Origin: Paenibacillus sp. MSJ-34
GTDB lineage: Bacteria > Bacillota > Bacilli > Paenibacillales > Paenibacillaceae
Direction of reading: 5' to 3'
NCBI RefSeq assembly: GCF_018918005.1
Contig: NZ_JAHLPR010000004.1
Location: forward strand, 1-64,000
Length of the DNA stretch: 64,000 nucleotides
Shown one piece after another: positions 1 through 7,994 of this stretch. The notes under the pieces are model-generated. The model made no database searches, was not told the origin of the DNA, and saw nothing but the letters and a program-made list of their open reading frames with translations. Position 1 is the stretch's first letter; every line of letters starts with the position of its first letter. A program made the translations under genes and the position numbers.

Positions 1-57
1 GATTATTACAAAGGAGTTCATGGCTATGAATACAGGATAAATGATGTGAAAAAGTAG
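1..57 (+). CDS. C-terminal end of an unidentified gene (cut by window edge)
   Basis: Frame 1 is open from the first base to a TAG at 55-57 and encodes 18 residues ending in NDVKK. The tail is hydrophilic and rich in Tyr and Lys. An imperfect GC-rich inverted repeat begins two bases after the stop, which supports a real gene end. The tail is too short to assign a family. Confidence 0.55.
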   Translation, partial: DYYKGVHGYEYRINDVKK

Positions 58-58
58 A

Positions 59-92
59 CTGGGGACAGGGGAAGAAGATCCCCATACCCCAG
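59..92 (+). terminator. GC-rich hairpin after the truncated gene
   Basis: CTGGGG and GGGG on the left pair with CCCC and CCCCAG on the right, with a small ACA/ATA internal loop and an 8-base apical loop. There is no T-run immediately after, so it may be a weak terminator or a 3' stabilising hairpin. Confidence 0.4.
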
Positions 93-164
93 CTTACTTT
101 GGTACGTATGAACGGAGATGCACGAACTTAAAGGACGCCGTCAGGCGTTTTTCTTAATATTATA

Positions 165-401
165 GCTCCCCCTTGCTCAGGCTTATTGTCAAGATCCCAT
201 TCGTTTGGCCTTCTGTCGGAATCCCCTTCGCTCAGCCTTTCTGCCGATATTCTCTCATTCGCCCTTTTATCGATATCCCTCTTGCTCAGGCCTATTGTCA
301 AGATCCCCTTCGCTCAGCACTTCTGTCAAGGTCCCCTTCACTCAGCACTTTTGCCAATATCTCCTCCTACCAGACCTTCTGTCGAAATCCCCCTTGTTCA
401 G
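165..401 (+). repeat. 28-bp tandem repeat array, eight units plus a partial one
   Basis: Head-to-tail units begin at about 181, 208, 236, 262, 290, 318, 346 and 374, preceded by a half unit at 165-180. Most are exactly 28 bp and two are 26-27 bp. The unit starts with CCTTCTGTCGAAATCC and ends with GCTCAG. There are no spacers, so this is not a CRISPR array. Units 181 and 290 share the variant TATTGTCAAGAT, which suggests expansion by block duplication. Solo copies of the same 28-mer lie at 1709-1736, 18276-18303 and 18872-18899. Short ORFs across the array are products of the repeat. The rest of the 58-590 gap holds only the hairpin at 59-92. Confidence 0.85.
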
Positions 402-590
402 AAGCCCGATTTCGTTACGTAGGTGTACCCAAAAATTCACTCCTCAATCATGGATGATAGCTCCTCTCACCAGAAAAAGCTCTTTATTTCTTTTTCCATA
501 AAATAAAAATAGAACTTGAAATGGGAACGTATGTTTGTTAAAATAAATACAAACATAAGTTCGAATTTGGTTGGTTCGGGAGGTATTGCC

Positions 591-1490
591 GTGTCCGAGT
601 TGTTATCCTTTGAAGCGTTCTCCACTTTCTATGAAAAGGAAGAGACCTGTGTACAAGCATGGTTCGATATGAGATGGCCTGACGGCTTTCGCTGCCCCCG
701 GTGTCAGCATCCTAGCGCTTATGTTATCAAGACCCGCAGGCTCCCTTTATATGAGTGTCAAAGCTGCAGGGCGCAGACCTCGCTCATTGCGGGGACGGTC
801 ATGGAAGGCAGCCGCACTTCGCTGCGCAAATGGTTTCAGGCGATCTATCTTCATTCCCGGCCGGAGAGCGTCAACGCGGTCCAATTAGCCCGGATCATTG
901 GGGTCACCTACAAAACGGCGTGGCTGATCTGCCACAAGCTTCGGCATGCCATGTCTCAAACCGATTCGGCGGAGCTGTTGTCCGGGCTGGTTCGCATTTC
1001 GGAGGCCATCTATGCAAGACGGATTACGCCACCCTTTTGGTCATGGCACGTGCCGGAACAACCTCTCTTAGTCGGTGCCTCGGTGGACGACAACGGAACC
1101 ATCCTCAAATTGAAAATAGAGAAGCAAGAGAAAGAAGCAATCAAAGATCCCTATACGCCTTTTGCGGTTGAAGGTTTTATCGATCGTCATGTGGAACGGG
1201 AAGCCGCAGCCCATGCCGTTGTCACGCGCTGTACGGGGCGCCGGCGCAATCTCAGGTTGATTTCACTTGCATGGGAAGCGGAAAAATGGTTGGCTGCTGT
1301 GTTTGGCGGCATTGGCAGCAAACATTTGCAAGCTTATCTAAATCAATTTTGCTATATGTTTAATCATTTCCGAGAGTCTCTGCTCAAACCGCTGTTTGAT
1401 AGCTGTGTGAAGTCTCGAACGATTACTTATCGGGAGCTTGTCGGCAGTGCTGCCGAATCGGGTATGGTTCATTATAAAATCGCATCCTAG
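591..1490 (+). CDS. IS1595/ISXO2-like transposase-family protein with degraded catalytic site
   Basis: The protein has 299 residues from a GTG at 591, which sits behind GGGAGG at 578-583. An in-frame ATG at 516 has no ribosome binding site. Residues 25-60 form a zinc ribbon with two CxxC pairs (CPRC and CQSC), followed by the helical WFQAIYLH segment typical of ISXO2-like transposases. The C-terminal part ends with KHLQAYLNQFCYMFNHF, matching the conserved end of the DDE_Tnp_IS1595 domain. Where active members have a VDETYVGG-like motif carrying the first catalytic Asp, this protein reads ISEAIYAR, and the second acidic motif is not recognisable. No terminal inverted repeats or target duplications were seen. 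It is probably an inactive or co-opted relative rather than a mobile element. Confidence 0.75.
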   Translation: MSELLSFEAFSTFYEKEETCVQAWFDMRWPDGFRCPRCQHPSAYVIKTRRLPLYECQSCRAQTSLIAGTVMEGSRTSLRKWFQAIYLHSRPESVNAVQLARIIGVTYKTAWLICHKLRHAMSQTDSAELLSGLVRISEAIYARRITPPFWSWHVPEQPLLVGASVDDNGTILKLKIEKQEKEAIKDPYTPFAVEGFIDRHVEREAAAHAVVTRCTGRRRNLRLISLAWEAEKWLAAVFGGIGSKHLQAYLNQFCYMFNHFRESLLKPLFDSCVKSRTITYRELVGSAAESGMVHYKIAS

Positions 1491-1634
1491 TGCATTGTTC
1501 AAGCTACGATTGTGTTAGGGCGGTGCTCGGTTTTTCGTTTAAATTATGCAGTAACATTCGTTTGGCACCACTTCCCGGATGGATATCCATTTTTCTTTTC
1601 AGCTTCCCAAGGGACTCGTGAAAGTACTTTTCAT

Positions 1635-1706
1635 TTTAACTTTACTGGAGATTCATGAAAGATATTTTTGTTTAACTGTACTAGAGATTCATGAAAGATA
1701 TTTCTG
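1635..1706 (+). repeat. Two tandem 36-bp repeats
   Basis: Units 1635-1670 and 1671-1706 are near-identical, sharing GAGATTCATGAAAGATATTT. A diverged third unit precedes them at about 1600-1634. They sit in the gene-free stretch 1491-1932 between the transposase gene and the 3' end of the GH32 gene, next to a solo 28-mer at 1709. Nothing coding is convincing in this stretch. Confidence 0.7.
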
Positions 1707-1708
1707 TC

Positions 1709-1736
1709 CTGAGCGAGCGGGATTTCGACAGAAGGG
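1709..1736 (-). repeat. Solo copy of the 28-bp element, inverted
   Basis: The sequence runs from CTGAGCGAG through GGGATTTCGACAGAAGG and is the reverse complement of the array unit, with 2-3 differences. It lies about 95 bp past the terminator of the minus-strand sugar operon and reads in the same direction as that operon. Confidence 0.8.
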
Positions 1737-1829
1737 GAAAGATGAGATAATACCGGGAGCAGAGCATAAACATAACGTTGAAAAGGAAGTCGACGCCAAA
1801 AAGGAAAACGAACGAGTGCGAGGCTATGC

Positions 1830-1880
1830 AAAAAAAGGGGGATGGCGCTCACGGCTTCTAAAAGCACGTCGCTCATCCCC
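1830..1880 (-). terminator. Terminator of the sugar operon
   Basis: On the minus strand GGGGATG (complement of 1874-1880) pairs with CATCCCC (complement of 1838-1844), with further partial pairing inside, and is followed by seven T residues (A-run 1830-1836 on the plus strand). Confidence 0.75.
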
Positions 1881-1932
1881 GAAGCGCTCCGGTCGGTGGC
1901 TTACAAGAAGCGAGAACAAGAAGAATTGCTGC

Positions 1933-3393
1933 TTAGACTCGGATATCCCATTTGCGCAACGAAACGAGGCGGCACATGCCGCGTGCAAACACGCCAATGC
2001 CAACCGATTGCGCTCCCGGATAGATGCGACCGGTCATCACTTTCTCTCCTTCCTGAATAAACACCTCTACGGAGGAACGGTCTACAAATATTCGAAGAGC
2101 CAGCCTGCCGTTTTGTAACGCAACGTTCGTCCGGCGTTCCCCTTGGGGTCCGATCCCCGATCGATCGCGGTTAAACCGGACGAGTTGTTCGCTTGGCCGG
2201 TATGCGACGACGGTTTCCTCCTGCCCTTGTTTCCGCAGCAGCAAACCGAATTCCTCCGCATCGAGCGCTTCGAACACCGCCTCGAGTTCATAGCAATCGC
2301 CCGAACATTCCAGCATTCGTTCCCCGTCTAGCTCAACATCGGTTACTTCATAGGGAGATAGCCGATATCGCTTAATCTCCTCGAGGGGCAAGAAATGAAG
2401 CTTGTCCCCCGCAACGACCACTTCGCGCGGAAGCGTCATCGCGCCGGCCCAATGATGGTCTTGCTGCGTCGGAATTTCCGTCGTCCAGTTTTCCATCCAG
2501 CCGACAATAATACGTCTACCCGTGGAATCCTCGCATGTTTGGGGCGCATAAAAGTCAAACCCGCAGTCAACAGGTTCGTACGAATCGTAGCGGAATTTCC
2601 CTTCTTCCGTGTCGAGCCGGCCCAACATATAAACGGTGGAATTTCCGTTATGATAATCATTGCCTTGAGCGGGCATCCGCTCCGGAGATAGGATGAGAAC
2701 ATCCCGGTCTTCCAGCGGAAACAAATCGGGGCATTCCCAGTTCGCTCCCAACCGGCTGTCGCCTTGGGCGATAATATTGACAAAATCCCATTGCTGCAAA
2801 TCCGCGGAACGGTATAACAGAACGATGCCGCGTTCCTTCCCGTCATTCGACCCGATGACGGTATAATAGCAGCCGTTTCGTTCAAACACTTTCGGGTCGC
2901 GGAAATCTTTCAAGCTGGCGCCTTCCGGAATTTGGGATACCGGAATGACCGGATTCCCCGCGAACTTCTCAAAGTGCACGCCGTCGTCCGATAGAGCCAA
3001 ACATTGGGATTGCATGTAGTCATTTTTATTGTCCGGACCGGTAACGATATGTCCCGTATAGAGCAGAGCCAATTTTCCATCCCGTTCCACAGCGCTGCCC
3101 GAGAAGCATCCGTCTCTGTCGTAATCCCGATCCGGCGCCAAAGCGACAGGGAGGTACTCCCACGCGACCAAATCCCGACTGACGGCATGGCCCCAATGCA
3201 TCGGCCCCCAATAAGGCCGGTACGGATAATGCTGATAAAATAAGTGGTAGTTTCCTTTATAATAAATAAAGCCATTCGGATCGTTCATCCAGCCGTATTC
3301 GCTCATTAAATGAAACCGAAGCCGGTAATCGTCCCGAAGCAATGCTTTGTTTTGCCTGATGAATAAATCGGCCTTTTCTTTGGTGTAATTCAT
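1933..3393 (-). CDS. Glycoside hydrolase family 32 beta-fructofuranosidase (sucrose or sucrose-6-phosphate hydrolase type)
   Basis: The enzyme has 486 residues and no signal peptide, so it should act in the cytoplasm. The three GH32 signatures are present. WMNDPNG at residues 35-41 carries nucleophile Asp38, FRDP at 164-167 holds the transition-state Asp166, and WECPDLF at 219-225 carries acid/base Glu220. The C-terminal 150 residues form the beta-sandwich, including RIFVDRSSVEVF. It is the last gene of a minus-strand operon behind two permease genes. With an ABC importer rather than a PTS upstream, free sucrose or a small fructan is a more likely substrate than sucrose-6-phosphate. Substrate choice is inference. 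Confidence 0.93.
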   Translation of the reverse strand: MNYTKEKADLFIRQNKALLRDDYRLRFHLMSEYGWMNDPNGFIYYKGNYHLFYQHYPYRPYWGPMHWGHAVSRDLVAWEYLPVALAPDRDYDRDGCFSGSAVERDGKLALLYTGHIVTGPDNKNDYMQSQCLALSDDGVHFEKFAGNPVIPVSQIPEGASLKDFRDPKVFERNGCYYTVIGSNDGKERGIVLLYRSADLQQWDFVNIIAQGDSRLGANWECPDLFPLEDRDVLILSPERMPAQGNDYHNGNSTVYMLGRLDTEEGKFRYDSYEPVDCGFDFYAPQTCEDSTGRRIIVGWMENWTTEIPTQQDHHWAGAMTLPREVVVAGDKLHFLPLEEIKRYRLSPYEVTDVELDGERMLECSGDCYELEAVFEALDAEEFGLLLRKQGQEETVVAYRPSEQLVRFNRDRSGIGPQGERRTNVALQNGRLALRIFVDRSSVEVFIQEGEKVMTGRIYPGAQSVGIGVFARGMCRLVSLRKWDIRV

Positions 3394-3417
3394 AATGCAC
3401 CTTTCTTACTAAGTAAT

Positions 3418-4260
3418 TTATTTGATGGAGCCTTGCGTAACCCCTTGAATAATGAACCGTTGGGCAAACAGATATAAAATGAGAATGGGCAGGATGATCA
3501 TTACGACCGCGGGCAGAAATTTCTCGTAATCGGACGAATAGGTTCCGTTAAATACTTGCACCGCGAGCGGCAAGGTCAATTTGTCTTTGCCTGCATTCTG
3601 CAATATGAGCACAGGCAACAGGAAATCGTTCCAAATCCACAATACATGCAGTATCCCGATCGTCACAGACGTCGGTTTCAGAATGGGGACGACCACCTTG
3701 AAGAACGTCTGCCGCAAGTTGCAGCCGTCGATACGCGCCGCCTCTTCCAATTCGGCGGGTACGCTTTTGATGAAACCGTGATAAATGAAAACCGCCAACG
3801 AACTGCCGAAGCCGATATACATAAAAATTAAGGTAAGTTGAGGCTGTGCCGATATCCATCCTAACTTCTGCCCGTAAATCGACACGAGCGGAATCATGAT
3901 CGCTTGAAAAGGAATAATCATCGCGGCAATCATCGTGAAGAAGAGCAATTGATTCGTTTTCGTACGGTTGCGGACAAAATAGTGGGCCGTCATCGAAGAA
4001 AAGAGCAAAATGGCGGCCACGCTTACGCATGTAATAAGCAACGAATTCATAAAACTGCCCAAATAGTTCATTTCATGATACGCAATTGTAAAATTATCGA
4101 ACATGATGGAAGTCGGCAGAGAGATCGGCGACTCGATAATTTGCGCATTCGTTTTAAACGAGTTGAACAGCAGCAACAAAAAAGGAAAAACGAATAGCGC
4201 CAATGCGATGAGCAATACAAAGTATGTGATCGTTTGCCGCAGGTAAAGGCTCGTCTTCAT
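3418..4260 (-). CDS. Carbohydrate ABC transporter permease, MalG type
   Basis: A 280-residue polytopic membrane protein with about six helices. It carries the inner-membrane permease EAA motif near EEAARIDGCNLRQTFFKVVVP, the cytoplasmic loop that docks the ATPase. The length and the start MKTSLYLRQTITYFVLLIALALF are typical of the second permease of CUT1 sugar importers. Its start overlaps the end of the upstream permease gene by one base, and the GH32 gene follows after about 25 bp. No ATPase gene is in the operon, so a shared MsmX-type ATPase elsewhere is likely, as is common in Bacillales. A fructoside substrate is inferred from the GH32 neighbour. Confidence 0.92.
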   Translation of the reverse strand: MKTSLYLRQTITYFVLLIALALFVFPFLLLLFNSFKTNAQIIESPISLPTSIMFDNFTIAYHEMNYLGSFMNSLLITCVSVAAILLFSSMTAHYFVRNRTKTNQLLFFTMIAAMIIPFQAIMIPLVSIYGQKLGWISAQPQLTLIFMYIGFGSSLAVFIYHGFIKSVPAELEEAARIDGCNLRQTFFKVVVPILKPTSVTIGILHVLWIWNDFLLPVLILQNAGKDKLTLPLAVQVFNGTYSSDYEKFLPAVVMIILPILILYLFAQRFIIQGVTQGSIK

Positions 4261-5144
4261 TAGGCTTCAACCTCCATTTTTTTGCCGAGATAGACTTGCA
4301 AGAGCGTTGCGCCCGCAACGAGGAAGAAGAGAATGAATGCTTCAGCCTGTCCCATTCCGTAATCGTATCGAATGAACGCTTTGTCGTAGACATGCATGGA
4401 AGCGAGCACGGTGCTTCCGAACGGCCCCCCGTTCGTTAACGCGTAGTTTACGTCGTACACCATAAATCCCCGCTGCAAAGAAAGGAAAACGGTCACGATA
4501 AAAGAAGGCACCATCAAAGGAAGCACCATGCGCGTAAGCTTCTTCCACGCGCCTGCGCCGTCAATCGTGGCCGCCTCGATCACATCTTTGGGCACGCTCA
4601 TTAAACCGGCAATGAAAATGACCATCATATATCCCGCGTATTGCCATACGGTGACGATGACGAGCGCCCAGAACGCTTTATGTTCGTCGCCGAGCCACGA
4701 TTTATCGAATAGAGGAAGGCCGTACTTCTGGCCGAGAAGCACGAGGAAATGGTTAAACACGAATTGCCAAATGAAACCGAGCACCAAACCTCCGATCAGA
4801 TTCGGCGTAAAAAATGCCGTACGGAAAAAATTTTGTCCCCGGATGCCTGACGTTACCAATAAAGCCAGCAAGAAGGCGATCGCGTTAATTAGCAGCACCG
4901 TTGCCAGCACATACTTGACGGTCAGCCAAATCGAAGTCCAAAATTTATCGTCATGCCATACGCCAGCATAGTTGGAGAAGCCTACAAAAGGCATAGTGGA
5001 TGAGATGCCGTCCCATTGAAAAAAGGTCATATAGATTCCGTAAAGAAAAGGGACGATAATGACGGCGAAAAACGCCAACATGGTCGGTCCCGTGAAAAAA
5101 AGCCGATGGTAAAGGCGCTTGGCTCGATTTTTGTCTGCGATCAT
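4260..5144 (-). CDS. Carbohydrate ABC transporter permease, MalF type
   Basis: A 294-residue membrane protein with about six helices. The N-terminus reads LFFTGPTMLAFFAVIIVPFLYGIYMTFFQWDG, typical of the first CUT1 permease, and the EAA loop is near IEAATIDGAGAWKKLTRMVLP. It lies between the binding-protein gene (93 bp upstream) and the MalG-type permease gene, so the two permeases should form the heterodimeric channel. The gene is cotranscribed on the minus strand. Confidence 0.92.
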   Translation of the reverse strand: MIADKNRAKRLYHRLFFTGPTMLAFFAVIIVPFLYGIYMTFFQWDGISSTMPFVGFSNYAGVWHDDKFWTSIWLTVKYVLATVLLINAIAFLLALLVTSGIRGQNFFRTAFFTPNLIGGLVLGFIWQFVFNHFLVLLGQKYGLPLFDKSWLGDEHKAFWALVIVTVWQYAGYMMVIFIAGLMSVPKDVIEAATIDGAGAWKKLTRMVLPLMVPSFIVTVFLSLQRGFMVYDVNYALTNGGPFGSTVLASMHVYDKAFIRYDYGMGQAEAFILFFLVAGATLLQVYLGKKMEVEA

Positions 5145-5236
5145 ATGGATCTACTCCGCTTCTCATAGTTTGTTAAGGCTGGAGGCCGATGAACAAGGCC
5201 TTGAAGTCTCGTTCATCGACGTCCAAATTGCTAGAC

Positions 5237-6562
5237 TTACTTTACGTTTTTCCAGTAATCGTGAATTTCGGCAGCCAGTCCGGCGCGGTCCACTTTGTCG
5301 ACCAGATACTTCTGCATGGAGGCGCCCAATACTTTCCAGTGGTCGCCGGGTACGTAGTTGCCTGCAAACGGAATGGACTTGCCGGCGTTATTATAGGCTT
5401 TAATCGCTTTCGCCAAAGAGTTGTCCGGTTCAAGGTCGATGTTCTTGAATGCCGGAACGACGTTCGCTTTATTCACCAAAAAATCTTGGCCGACCGGATC
5501 GTAAACGAGCCAATCGAGAAATTGCTTGGCGGCGGCCTGCTGCTCTTCCGTACTTTGGGCTTTATCGATAATCACTTGCTTTGTCGCGCCGATCGCGATC
5601 GAAGAATTCGCTTTATCGCCGGAGTTGTCGCTGACAGGCACCGGTATGAATCCGAACTGTCCGTCAGGGTTCGATTTCTGTATTTCGGTAATGAGCCAGT
5701 TGCCGTTAAACGTAATGCCGGCCTCGCCTTTGGCCACCGCGGCCGCGGTTTGCTCCAGCACGACGGCGAGCGGGTCGTTTTTGCCTTTGTTATATTTCTT
5801 CATGACGTCGAACGTATCCAACAAGCCTGTGAACGAAGCGTTCTCCGCCAAGTTCTCGTTGCCGGCTTTCAAGCTGTCAAGGAATTTGTTCACATCGCCG
5901 TCCGGTTGGGTAGCATAAGCGATGGCCAAGTAATGGTTGCCCAAGGACCAATCCATGCTGCCGATGATCAACGGCGCGGTGCCGGAAGCTTCGATTTTGC
6001 CAAACAACTGTTCCAAATCGGAAACGGATTGAATCGAGGCGGGGTCGAAGGTGCCGCCGACCGCCTTATCGAGAACGGCTTGATTGTAAATCAATCCGTA
6101 TCCTTCCACGGCGAACGGGAACGCCAACGTTTTCCCGTCGATCTCGTTAGGCTGAGCCAGATCGCTTACCCATTTCTCGCCCGAGAGATCCGCGGCTTTA
6201 TCTTGAAATTTGACGATGTCGCCGGCATCAAGCATGGCGAGCGTCGCCGGCGTCCCCGCCGCGTAAAGCGACGAAGCTCTTTCGACCGGGGATTGGCTTT
6301 CCGGCGTAGTGATCACTTCCAACGAAATATTCGGATTCGCTTCGGTAAAAGCTTTCGCCGCTTCTTCCATTTGTTTCTGGATTTCCGCTTTTGAATTTAA
6401 AAATGTGATTTTTACCTGCTTGGCGGAGTCGGCGCCATTTGTTGCCGTCTCGCTGCCCGCTGGATTCGAACCGCCGCCGCTTTTTCCGCCGCCGCATGCC
6501 GTCAAGACCATAGAAAACGCAAGAAACAGGATGAGTAAAGATGCAAGACCACTCTTTTTCAT
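5237..6562 (-). CDS. Sugar ABC transporter substrate-binding lipoprotein
   Basis: A 442-residue family 1 extracellular solute-binding protein. The ATG whose first base is 6562 is chosen because GGGGAGG lies just upstream on the minus strand and because it gives a clean lipoprotein signal peptide with LTAC ending at Cys23. A longer in-frame start at 6667 would put about 35 residues in front of the signal. A Gly/Ser/Asn-rich tether follows the lipidated Cys. It is the first gene of the transport operon and sits directly behind a strong promoter overlapped by a LacI-type operator. Confidence 0.92.
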   Translation of the reverse strand: MKKSGLASLLILFLAFSMVLTACGGGKSGGGSNPAGSETATNGADSAKQVKITFLNSKAEIQKQMEEAAKAFTEANPNISLEVITTPESQSPVERASSLYAAGTPATLAMLDAGDIVKFQDKAADLSGEKWVSDLAQPNEIDGKTLAFPFAVEGYGLIYNQAVLDKAVGGTFDPASIQSVSDLEQLFGKIEASGTAPLIIGSMDWSLGNHYLAIAYATQPDGDVNKFLDSLKAGNENLAENASFTGLLDTFDVMKKYNKGKNDPLAVVLEQTAAAVAKGEAGITFNGNWLITEIQKSNPDGQFGFIPVPVSDNSGDKANSSIAIGATKQVIIDKAQSTEEQQAAAKQFLDWLVYDPVGQDFLVNKANVVPAFKNIDLEPDNSLAKAIKAYNNAGKSIPFAGNYVPGDHWKVLGASMQKYLVDKVDRAGLAAEIHDYWKNVK

Positions 6563-6672
6563 TTTTCTTTTTCCTCCCCTTAAAAATGAATCGCAGCCAA
6601 TCGTTTCGAACCGGATCGGAAATGCCGTCTGCAAATTGATAATTGTATCCAATTGAAGCGATTGCATGACTC

Positions 6673-6702
6673 ATTATACATGCCGATTATTTCATATGTC
6701 AA
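6673..6702 (-). promoter_or_regulatory. Sigma-A promoter of the sugar transport operon
   Basis: On the minus strand TTGACA (complement of 6697-6702) and TATAAT (complement of 6673-6678) are separated by 18 bp. Both hexamers match the consensus exactly. The -35 lies inside the palindromic operator, so a bound LacI-type repressor would exclude RNA polymerase. Confidence 0.88.
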
Positions 6703-6716
6703 TCGTTTGACATATG
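6693..6716. promoter_or_regulatory. LacI-family operator palindrome
   Basis: CATATGTCAA, four central bases TCGT, then TTGACATATG form a perfect 10-bp-arm palindrome with the central CG typical of LacI/GalR operators. It lies between the LacI-type gene and the binding-protein gene and covers the -35 of the latter. It is the probable target of the regulator encoded at 6760-7734. Confidence 0.87.
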
Positions 6717-6723
6717 ATGCGAT

Positions 6724-6756
6724 AAAAAAGCCGTATTAGTATCTAATAGGCTTTTT
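6724..6756 (-). terminator. Terminator of the LacI-type regulator gene
   Basis: Minus strand: AAAAAGCC and TATTA arms pair across a four-base loop with one bulge and end in a run of T residues. It lies just past the stop at 6760, so the regulator is transcribed separately from the transport genes. Confidence 0.78.
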
Positions 6757-6759
6757 CAA

Positions 6760-7734
6760 CTAGGTTGAACTCCGTTCAATCAGCGTTACGGGAAGAATAT
6801 GCTCCATCCCCACCTGCTCTCCGGATACGAGTTTGTCGATGAGATCGACGGCCAAAATCCCCATCTCCTCCAAAGGCTGGCTTATTGTCGTTAATGCGGG
6901 ATTGGTCAAAGCCGCGAACTGGATATTGTCGTAACCGATCAATTTCAAGCGTTCGGGGACGGCGATGCCCAGCGAAGCGCATACTTTGATGACATTGGCG
7001 GCGATCATGTCGCTGCTCGCGAACAAACCGTCGAGATCCGGATGATCCTCGAACAACCGGGTGATCATGTTCTCGTAATCCTCGCTCTCGAATACATCGG
7101 TTCCCAATTCGATGACAACGGTTTCGATATCGTTTTTTTGCAACATGTCTAGAAACGATTCCGAGCGGAGGTTGCCGAGCAAATCGAGCGAGAGATTTCC
7201 GCAGATATGGGCGATTTTCCTGCACCCTTTTCGGATTAGCAATTCGGCCGCCAGCACGCCGCCGCGATAATTGTCCGACGAAACGTAAGGAATGTCCGCA
7301 ATGCGCCTGTCCAATGTGACGATAGGTTGCTGAAGCTGAATGTATTCGCTGACATCCAGCGTATGGCTCCCCATAATAATGCCGTCGACCCGGTTGCTTT
7401 TGAGCATGTCGATATACTCTTTTTCCTTGCGCTGATTCATTCTGGAGTTGCATATAAGCATCTTATAACCTAGAGACGAAGCGTAATTTTCGATATGATA
7501 GGCAAGCTCTCCGAAGAAGGGATGCGCTATGGTCGGTATAATCATGCCAAGCATCATCGATCTCTTCCGCATGAGCGATCTTGCGATTTCATTCGGCTGG
7601 TAATTCATTTCTTTCATGATGCGGAACACTTTCTCCCTGGTTGCCTGACTGATGTAACCCCGATTGTTGAGAACGCGGGATACCGTTGTGACGGAGACTT
7701 GCGCTTTTTCCGCTACATCCTTGATCGTCGCCAT
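6760..7734 (-). CDS. LacI/GalR-family transcriptional repressor of the sugar operon
   Basis: The protein has 324 residues. The N-terminus ATIKDVAEKAQVSVTTVSRVL is the canonical LacI helix-turn-helix, and the hinge helix region follows near NEIARSLMRKRS. A periplasmic-binding-protein-like effector domain makes up the rest, with IGYDNIQFAALTNPALTTISQP as the conserved late segment. It has its own promoter and terminator and is followed by an operator-controlled transport/GH32 operon on the same strand. It should repress that operon until a sugar ligand binds, but the ligand is not visible from sequence. Confidence 0.94.
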   Translation of the reverse strand: MATIKDVAEKAQVSVTTVSRVLNNRGYISQATREKVFRIMKEMNYQPNEIARSLMRKRSMMLGMIIPTIAHPFFGELAYHIENYASSLGYKMLICNSRMNQRKEKEYIDMLKSNRVDGIIMGSHTLDVSEYIQLQQPIVTLDRRIADIPYVSSDNYRGGVLAAELLIRKGCRKIAHICGNLSLDLLGNLRSESFLDMLQKNDIETVVIELGTDVFESEDYENMITRLFEDHPDLDGLFASSDMIAANVIKVCASLGIAVPERLKLIGYDNIQFAALTNPALTTISQPLEEMGILAVDLIDKLVSGEQVGMEHILPVTLIERSST

Positions 7735-7771
7735 TCGTAACCTTCCTTTGCATAATTAGGATCAGTCTAAA

Positions 7772-7800
7772 ATTATAGCAGTAATTCACTAAATAGTCAT
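7772..7800 (-). promoter_or_regulatory. Probable promoter of the LacI-type gene
   Basis: Minus strand: ATGACT (complement of 7795-7800), 17 bp, then TATAAT (complement of 7772-7777). The -10 is perfect and the -35 has two mismatches. Confidence 0.55.
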
Positions 7801-7890
7801 TTCTCATTTACATGTTCGAGGAGGAAATAACGTAAATTTATATGAGCCCTTCACAATAAGTGACAGTTGAAGAAGAATCCAGGAATTGCA

Positions 7891-7919
7891 TAGACTCCAA
7901 TGGTAGGTTTTGTTATAAT
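7891..7919 (+). promoter_or_regulatory. Promoter of the nuo operon
   Basis: TAGACT at 7891-7896, 17 bp, TATAAT at 7914-7919, with an extended -10 TG at 7911-7912. It lies 75 bp before nuoA in the divergent gap between the lacI-type gene and nuoA. Confidence 0.7.
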
Positions 7920-7994
7920 TGTTACGGGTTTATTACAGTTTATGTTATTTGTTATTAGAAAGACTTATATCAACGAACGGAGGCGATTTGGGGT

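Noticed and set aside
165-401. CRISPR array
   Set aside because: Repeats of about 28 bp are contiguous with no unique spacers and no cas genes nearby.
173-501. Three overlapping short ORFs
   Set aside because: They exist only because the 28-bp repeat is open in several frames. There is no ribosome binding site, and composition is repeat-driven.
516-590. Upstream ATG of the transposase-like gene
   Set aside because: It has no ribosome binding site and adds 25 residues not seen in the family, while the GTG at 591 has GGGAGG.
591-1490. Complete active insertion sequence
   Set aside because: No terminal inverted repeats or target-site duplication were found, and catalytic motifs are altered.
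1579-2118. 179-residue plus-strand ORF
   Set aside because: It runs through tandem repeats and the terminator and then antisense to the GH32 gene, with no homology.
5189-6394. 401-residue plus-strand ORF
   Set aside because: It lies antisense to the well-supported sugar-binding lipoprotein gene, is Arg/Val/Phe-rich, and is a typical shadow frame.
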